Positions 59,664-64,000 of a stretch of DNA of 64,000 nt are shown piece after piece. Position 1 is the stretch's first letter. Each line of letters opens with the position of its first letter. The notes under the pieces were generated by a model. The model did not search any database, was not told the DNA's origin, and saw only the letters and a program-made list of their open reading frames with translations. The translations under genes and the position numbers were made by a program. The stretch spans positions 813,501 to 877,500 of the forward strand of contig NC_092689.1 of NCBI RefSeq assembly GCF_964275005.1, written 5' to 3'. Origin of the DNA: Diadema setosum. Taxonomy: Eukaryota > Echinodermata > Echinoidea > Diadematoida > Diadematidae.

Positions 59664-60244
59664 CTATAAAGAAGAAGTGAAGAGAGAGATAGGGAGAGAA
59701 AACACCTTGCAAAAACATATTTGATTTAACTGAAAAATCAAGCATCCACGTGTTGGGTTGAACTCTAGAAAAAAAAGTGTCATGATCTGATGTAACTTCC
59801 CACTCGGCTCTCCAGCACCATATCAACTTGGTGTCTTATATCAGAGATTCCGATTGCTTTATCGAGGCGCACCTAATAGCCCTATGGGACCCTCTCCCCA
59901 ATAATTATCACAGTGACATCATCATACGTTTCCTTATGTCAGTAGACCAAGAGCTGCCCCATTACATAGGAAGGAGAGAGTGGTGTGCTCCGTTGACTCG
60001 AAATGCACATCAGTGGGCAAAAGGTGTCACAGCCAGAAAAACTCATATAGGAAAATATGTTTATATCATCGCTCCTTATTGTCAAGAGGACTCGGTAGAG
60101 AGCGCCCTCAGTTGGCCCCTCTACGACAAACCGGCCGCGTGTGACGACAGACACCCGCTTCTTACTGTCCATCAGCAGGTTCTTGCGTCCACTTCGCGAC
60201 CAGTCCTGGTAGCACACCTGCGATGACCACTCAGTCCCCATACC

Positions 60245-60454
60245 TCACAGCTCTGCCTTGAGGATCATGTCTTTGCTGATGAAGGATTCTCGTTTGACGA
60301 ACTTATTGAGCTTCTCACCCGTGAAGGCTAACAGGTGATACTTCTTTGTCTCCGTCAGGTCTTCAATGCCAAGATGCCGGTAGAGTTGGCGTACCTCGGT
60401 GTTCCACTCGACCACGCAGGCTTGGATGCACTTACAGCCACGGTCTACCGCCAT
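60245..60454 (-). CDS. SSAT-like last coding exon
   Basis: 210 bp, acceptor GTCGTAG. A run of 30 T (minus strand, 60526-60497) sits about 43 bases upstream of the acceptor. Stop TGA at 60247-60245. Confidence 0.9.
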   Translation of the reverse strand: MAVDRGCKCIQACVVEWNTEVRQLYRHLGIEDLTETKKYHLLAFTGEKLNKFVKRESFISKDMILKAEL

Positions 60455-60493
60455 CTACGACAAAAAGATTGTAGAGGGGAAAATATACTCGGT

Positions 60494-60529
<36 letters not shown>

Positions 60530-61397
60530 TGTTCACTGGTCCATTGGACCAACCCAGACACCAAAGTGTCCTATTAAAATATACAAAGAGATTGTACATA
60601 ATTGTGTATAATTATGTTACGTGCCTGCGTCTGACTGGTGTCAGTCTTTCTAGTCTTTCTAGTCATTTACACTTTTTGTCTCGTCCTCATGAATTCTAAA
60701 ATAGCGATCTTCGTCATAGACACCATACATGTACTTCGACAGATTTCTTGATTCCGATGTGCACCCTATTTCTTTGTCAGTCCCTCATTTTGCATGTACA
60801 ATGTAGTAGTTTTTTTATATCGAAACACAACACAGTACTGACACATTACAAGTACTACTCATTTTCTTTAATGACAAAAACACTGAGAAGTTTCACTGTT
60901 GGAATGGTTTATTAAACGGTGAATTTTCCTTAAAATTTTCCTAAAAGAGGATTTTTGGTGCTAATTGGAAAAAAAATAATCGAAGAAGAGTTGTGCTTTT
61001 ACAATAATCAAATGCATCAACATGTAACCTAATGATGTACAAAGTTACGTAAAACTGTTGTACATAATATTACTTTTGTGTGAACACTTTGCATAATATC
61101 AACAGCACTCTAGCAAAATGCACAAAACATAAATATTTTCATATCATATTGACGTCACAAAATAGTTTCTCATGCTAACAGAGACATAATTCGTTTGTTT
61201 TGTTGGTTGTTGTTGTTGGGGTTTTTTTTGGGGGGGGGGGGGGGCGTCCTCATTTTATCAGTACCAGTGAATGCATTATTTTGTTTCTGCGTAGTTTGCT
61301 TTGTGTTTTTACTCAGAGGAATAATTATGTTACAGAGACCCCTGTGAGGTACTTACCTTGATGACTTTATGCATCAATGTTACTCCAAGACCCATTC
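60245..61397 (-). CDS. Diamine (spermidine/spermine) N-acetyltransferase-like GNAT, last two coding exons
   Basis: Joins 61397-61357 and 60454-60245 (GT-AG, phase 0), giving GMGLGVTLMHKVIK + MAVDRGCKCIQACVVEWNTE through LYRHLGIEDLTET to KAEL and TGA. GMGLG is the end of GNAT motif A (R/QxxGxG/A) that binds acetyl-CoA pyrophosphate. VVEWN and LYRHLGIEDL match the [20 protein letters not shown] block of SSAT. The tail KLNKFVKRESFISKDMILKA is longer than SSAT1's C-terminus. Known role: acetylates polyamines (SSAT1) or thialysine-type amines (SSAT2 kin) in the cytosol; which one cannot be told here. The N-terminal exons lie beyond 64000 or were not recognised. Confidence 0.85.
60497..60526. repeat. 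A30 homopolymer
   Basis: Uninterrupted A run on the plus strand, T on the transcribed RNA, within the intron of the SSAT-like gene. Confidence 0.95.
61357..61397 (-). CDS. SSAT-like penultimate exon (41 bp)
   Basis: Acceptor CCTTTCAG, donor GTAAGT. Encodes (G)MGLGVTLMHKVIK, the acetyl-CoA pyrophosphate loop and following helix. Its first two bases complete a codon from an upstream exon. Confidence 0.85.
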
Positions 61398-64000
61398 CTG
61401 AAAGGGAAATAAAGAAGAGGGAAAAAACACGATTATTAGTTCAATGTATAACAAACGGATTAGATGGACAGTTGTCTGAAAATAGTTGTTCTTTGGTTCT
61501 CTATCTCATAAGCCGTATGCAGGTCTCCCATCAGGGCGAGCTAATAGTCTTCACTCTGTCTTGTTTTGCTTTATGACGTCAGCTCCAACGAGCTTGAACT
61601 AGTGAGATGTAACAAATTTTCCCCGAGTTTAATGAATTGCAAGTGTTTGTATGTGTGTCTGCTAATCTGCATAAGCCTTGATGCGGTCGTTAGTGAGCGC
61701 GGGCTGGCTGGCAGCCATCCCATTTATCCCTGGGAACCAATTGGAAACGGAAGCCCTTGCCATCGGCTCTCAATCGATGCGATACCGGATGTATTGGGAT
61801 ATAAGATCTAATCAAGCCTAATTCCGGAGCGTCAAAATTATATTCGCTGTTTTGTGACCATGACCGTGTGATGGACGCTTTCCAGAAAGGCAGTGTACAT
61901 GATAATTACAACGATATTCTAGCAGGTTAAACCTAGATACTGCATTGGAAAGTTCATTCTGTTTCAAGCACGAATGATTAAATGCATCGTAAAATTCTTG
62001 GTTCCATATCAACGCTCATATTGCTCCACCTCGTCCAAGGCACTTTATAATATCACGTAATGTCCCTGTATACTATATTATATGTCACATCTCTTTCAGT
62101 TTTCAGTTTCAGTAAGTGTTATTTCTCCACTTGTCTTGTACATAAAAGAAAAATAACTATGACAATATCATAAAACATATTATTCATAAGTCATGAAAAT
62201 ATAAACAATAGTTCACATATTATACAAATATGTAATCATGTAAAATAATACAAATTATATTCGGTGGCAAATATTTTACAGGTGGGGAGACCGTTATCAA
62301 TAAGCAAATCGCTTGACTTGGACAACGGCCTCTAAACATTACGCCTTGTAAAATTAAGTTTTGTATTTTTTTTTTTAACTGAAGGAACAGAAAACACACA
62401 CACAGAACAAATAAAGTTATTTTTTTTAAGTATTTCAAATGTCATTTGACCAAAAGGACAACACAAGGTGGAAAATAACAGGCAAAAAACAACAACAACA
62501 ACCGATAATAAGGGACAAGAATAAGGGGGTACCCGACTAGGAATAGTAGAGAGAAGAGAAGGGAAGAAAAGCGATAATGTACTGTGTTTAGGAGTTGGGA
62601 GCTAAACCTGAAGGCGTGATTTCTCATTCGAATGGTACATTGCGAGAGGAACTGTTTTTATGTAAAGAGGAACTGCGTCATAACCAGGGAGGTGAGACAC
62701 CTCCCTGGTCATAACTGAGTTCCATACATCTGGACCACGATGTCATGTGGAATTTCGAGCTAAAATAAATTTGGGATTTTCAAATGATAATCTGTTGCAT
62801 GACGGGTAGGATATGAATGGATACTAAAATTTGAAAGAATTCAGGGAGCCGATTGTTGGTATATTCATACATAAATATTGTTGCACCCCACCCCCACACA
62901 GAAATAGATACAGTATAGATACGGAAATAACCATGTTAGGAATGAACATGAAACAAACCATCATAGCATAAAAGAAAACAATCTCCCATACCTCACACTA
63001 GTGTGCATCCACCAAATCAGTACACCTAACATTATAAACACGAGTCGTCTGAATCATAATTGTATTTTTTTTTTCATTCACATTGTTTTCCTGGTTAATC
63101 TCACGTCATGGTCTGGTTATCACGGGAAGATTTATGTGTCTGCAAAACTAATCATCGAAATTCGAGCTTTCTTGTAATGAATCTACTCTTGAAAACCTCT
63201 GTTCCACGTCACTGAGAATATGAAGGTTATTAATAACGTAACATATTACGTTATATATCACACACATAATTATTACAAAAGTTCTGTTATTATGTATTCT
63301 CAGAGGAATAACAAGACATATAGATCAGGTGTTCTTCGAGGTAATCCACTGTTAGATACTTAATAATAGAACCGTTATCAGAGACGTCGTCTCAGGGTTT
63401 GTCGAATAGAAAAGAAGAACGCATACCTAGAAAAAAAAAAAAAAAACTTAATCGCTTTTAATCCCTCTCCTTTGTTTTGAGATATACCTAAGACCCAAGA
63501 GATCGATATTGTAGTGTGGTTAGATGACCATGTCATGTTAAACCATCATCAATAACATCAAGAAACTTTGAGCTGTGCTTTGTTCTGTGAGCAAGTATTA
63601 TTTATATTCATTGGAATATTAGCCACGGTTGAGATGTGCGTTGAGGTTTTTGAATTGCATGAAAATGTGTTTTATTAATACAAAGAGATACTAATTGCAC
63701 TTAATCATGATGATATTCTAAGTATGTAATAGTCCAAAATGCAAGGTGCATACTAACGTTTCGGTTTTATTGTGTGAACGAAAAATGCTCCTGTCGTCAT
63801 CAAAAGGACGAATGACCCATGGATTTATGATGTCACATAGTTAGAAAAAGAAGTGGTGCCAAAGTGGTGCCTTGTGGGACTCAGTGGCGACATGCATGAA
63901 TCTACACTATTGTATAAATGTTACATATAGCATATGTGATGAATGTTTACTGTGACATAATAATGTTAAGGTAAGCTTGTGCAAATAGCAATAAATCATA
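61398..64000. other. Probable SSAT-like intron, right edge
   Basis: AT-rich with a hairpin at 62669-62723, A and T runs (62366, 63428) and a GC-richer patch at 61680-61800. No further SSAT exon recognised; the N-terminal exons should lie to the right. Confidence 0.5.
62669..62723. repeat. 26-bp stem hairpin with GGGAGGTG core
   Basis: Arms 62669-62694 and 62698-62723 around the 3-base loop AGA. The inner 12 bp (CCAGGGAGGTG side) are perfect; the outer part has about four mismatches, two of them wobble-compatible. Confidence 0.75.

Larger units (their letters stand above)
53532..60244. other. Intergenic between ABM-like gene and SSAT-like gene
   Basis: CpG-richer DNA at about 53532-54120 may be the ABM-like gene promoter. 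It then holds an exon-like block at 54561-54639, (TA)n at 55267-55315 and Penelope-like ends at 55316-56290. From 56.3 to 59.6 kb I see only low-complexity DNA, a TG-rich run near 57030-57080 and an A-run near 57365. Confidence 0.5.

Noticed and set aside
59939-60241. 100-codon minus-strand frame next to the SSAT-like stop
   Set aside because: Lies in the 3' UTR directly after the stop; no domain recognised.

Overview
Eukaryotic, AT-rich genomic DNA: split genes with GT-AG introns, long introns, and many microsatellites, palindromic MITEs, SINEs and LINE 3' ends. The gene content (an animal TMTC1, a SULT1-type sulfotransferase, an SSAT-like acetyltransferase) and the style of the repeats suggest a marine invertebrate deuterostome, most likely an echinoderm such as a sea urchin. 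The species is an inference. No prokaryotic-type operon, CRISPR array, rRNA, intact tRNA gene or virus-like element was found.

Four host genes can be built exon by exon, all on the minus strand. (1) TMTC1-like O-mannosyltransferase: four coding exons between 5323 and 702; the gene continues past the left edge. A strong acceptor upstream of the start points to an untranslated first exon, perhaps in the CpG-richer stretch at 13.0-13.6 kb. (2) A complete six-coding-exon SULT1-type sulfotransferase of 303 codons, 29728 to 22218, with all PAPS-binding, catalytic and dimerisation motifs. (3) A four-exon gene, 53531 to 35436, encoding about 242 residues with an ABM-like (dimeric alpha-beta barrel) first half. 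It has a 15.9-kb first intron and an apparent GC-AG second intron. (4) The last two coding exons of a spermidine/spermine (diamine) N-acetyltransferase-like GNAT gene, 61397 to 60245; its 5' part lies beyond the right edge. In every model the exon phases match across each junction, the main support for the models.

The rest is repeat-rich. The most striking item is an 842-bp foldback element at 19269-20110, with 124-bp terminal inverted repeats (one mismatch), a nested perfect 93-bp inverted repeat, a third hairpin, an internal tRNA-like segment and a 9-bp target-site duplication. Other items are five copies of a ~395-bp palindromic element bounded by TTAA; a Tourist-like MITE with TTA duplications; a ~570-bp palindromic MITE plus a decayed relative; an array of TTCGGAATAACGAAC units in opposed orientation; a tRNA-headed SINE; L2/CR1-like LINE remnants ending in (TTGAA)n; other LINE-like ends in (ATC)n and (TATC)n; a degenerate 'AAGATGGCCGCC' repeat field at 13.6-17.4 kb; and Penelope-like ends carrying hammerhead-like motifs at 55.3-56.3 kb.

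The genes do not form an obvious pathway. TMTC1 acts in the ER on protein O-mannosylation; the sulfotransferase and the acetyltransferase are cytosolic small-molecule transferases; the ABM-like protein is uncharacterised. Large parts of the introns and intergenic space show nothing recognisable, and this is stated where it applies.
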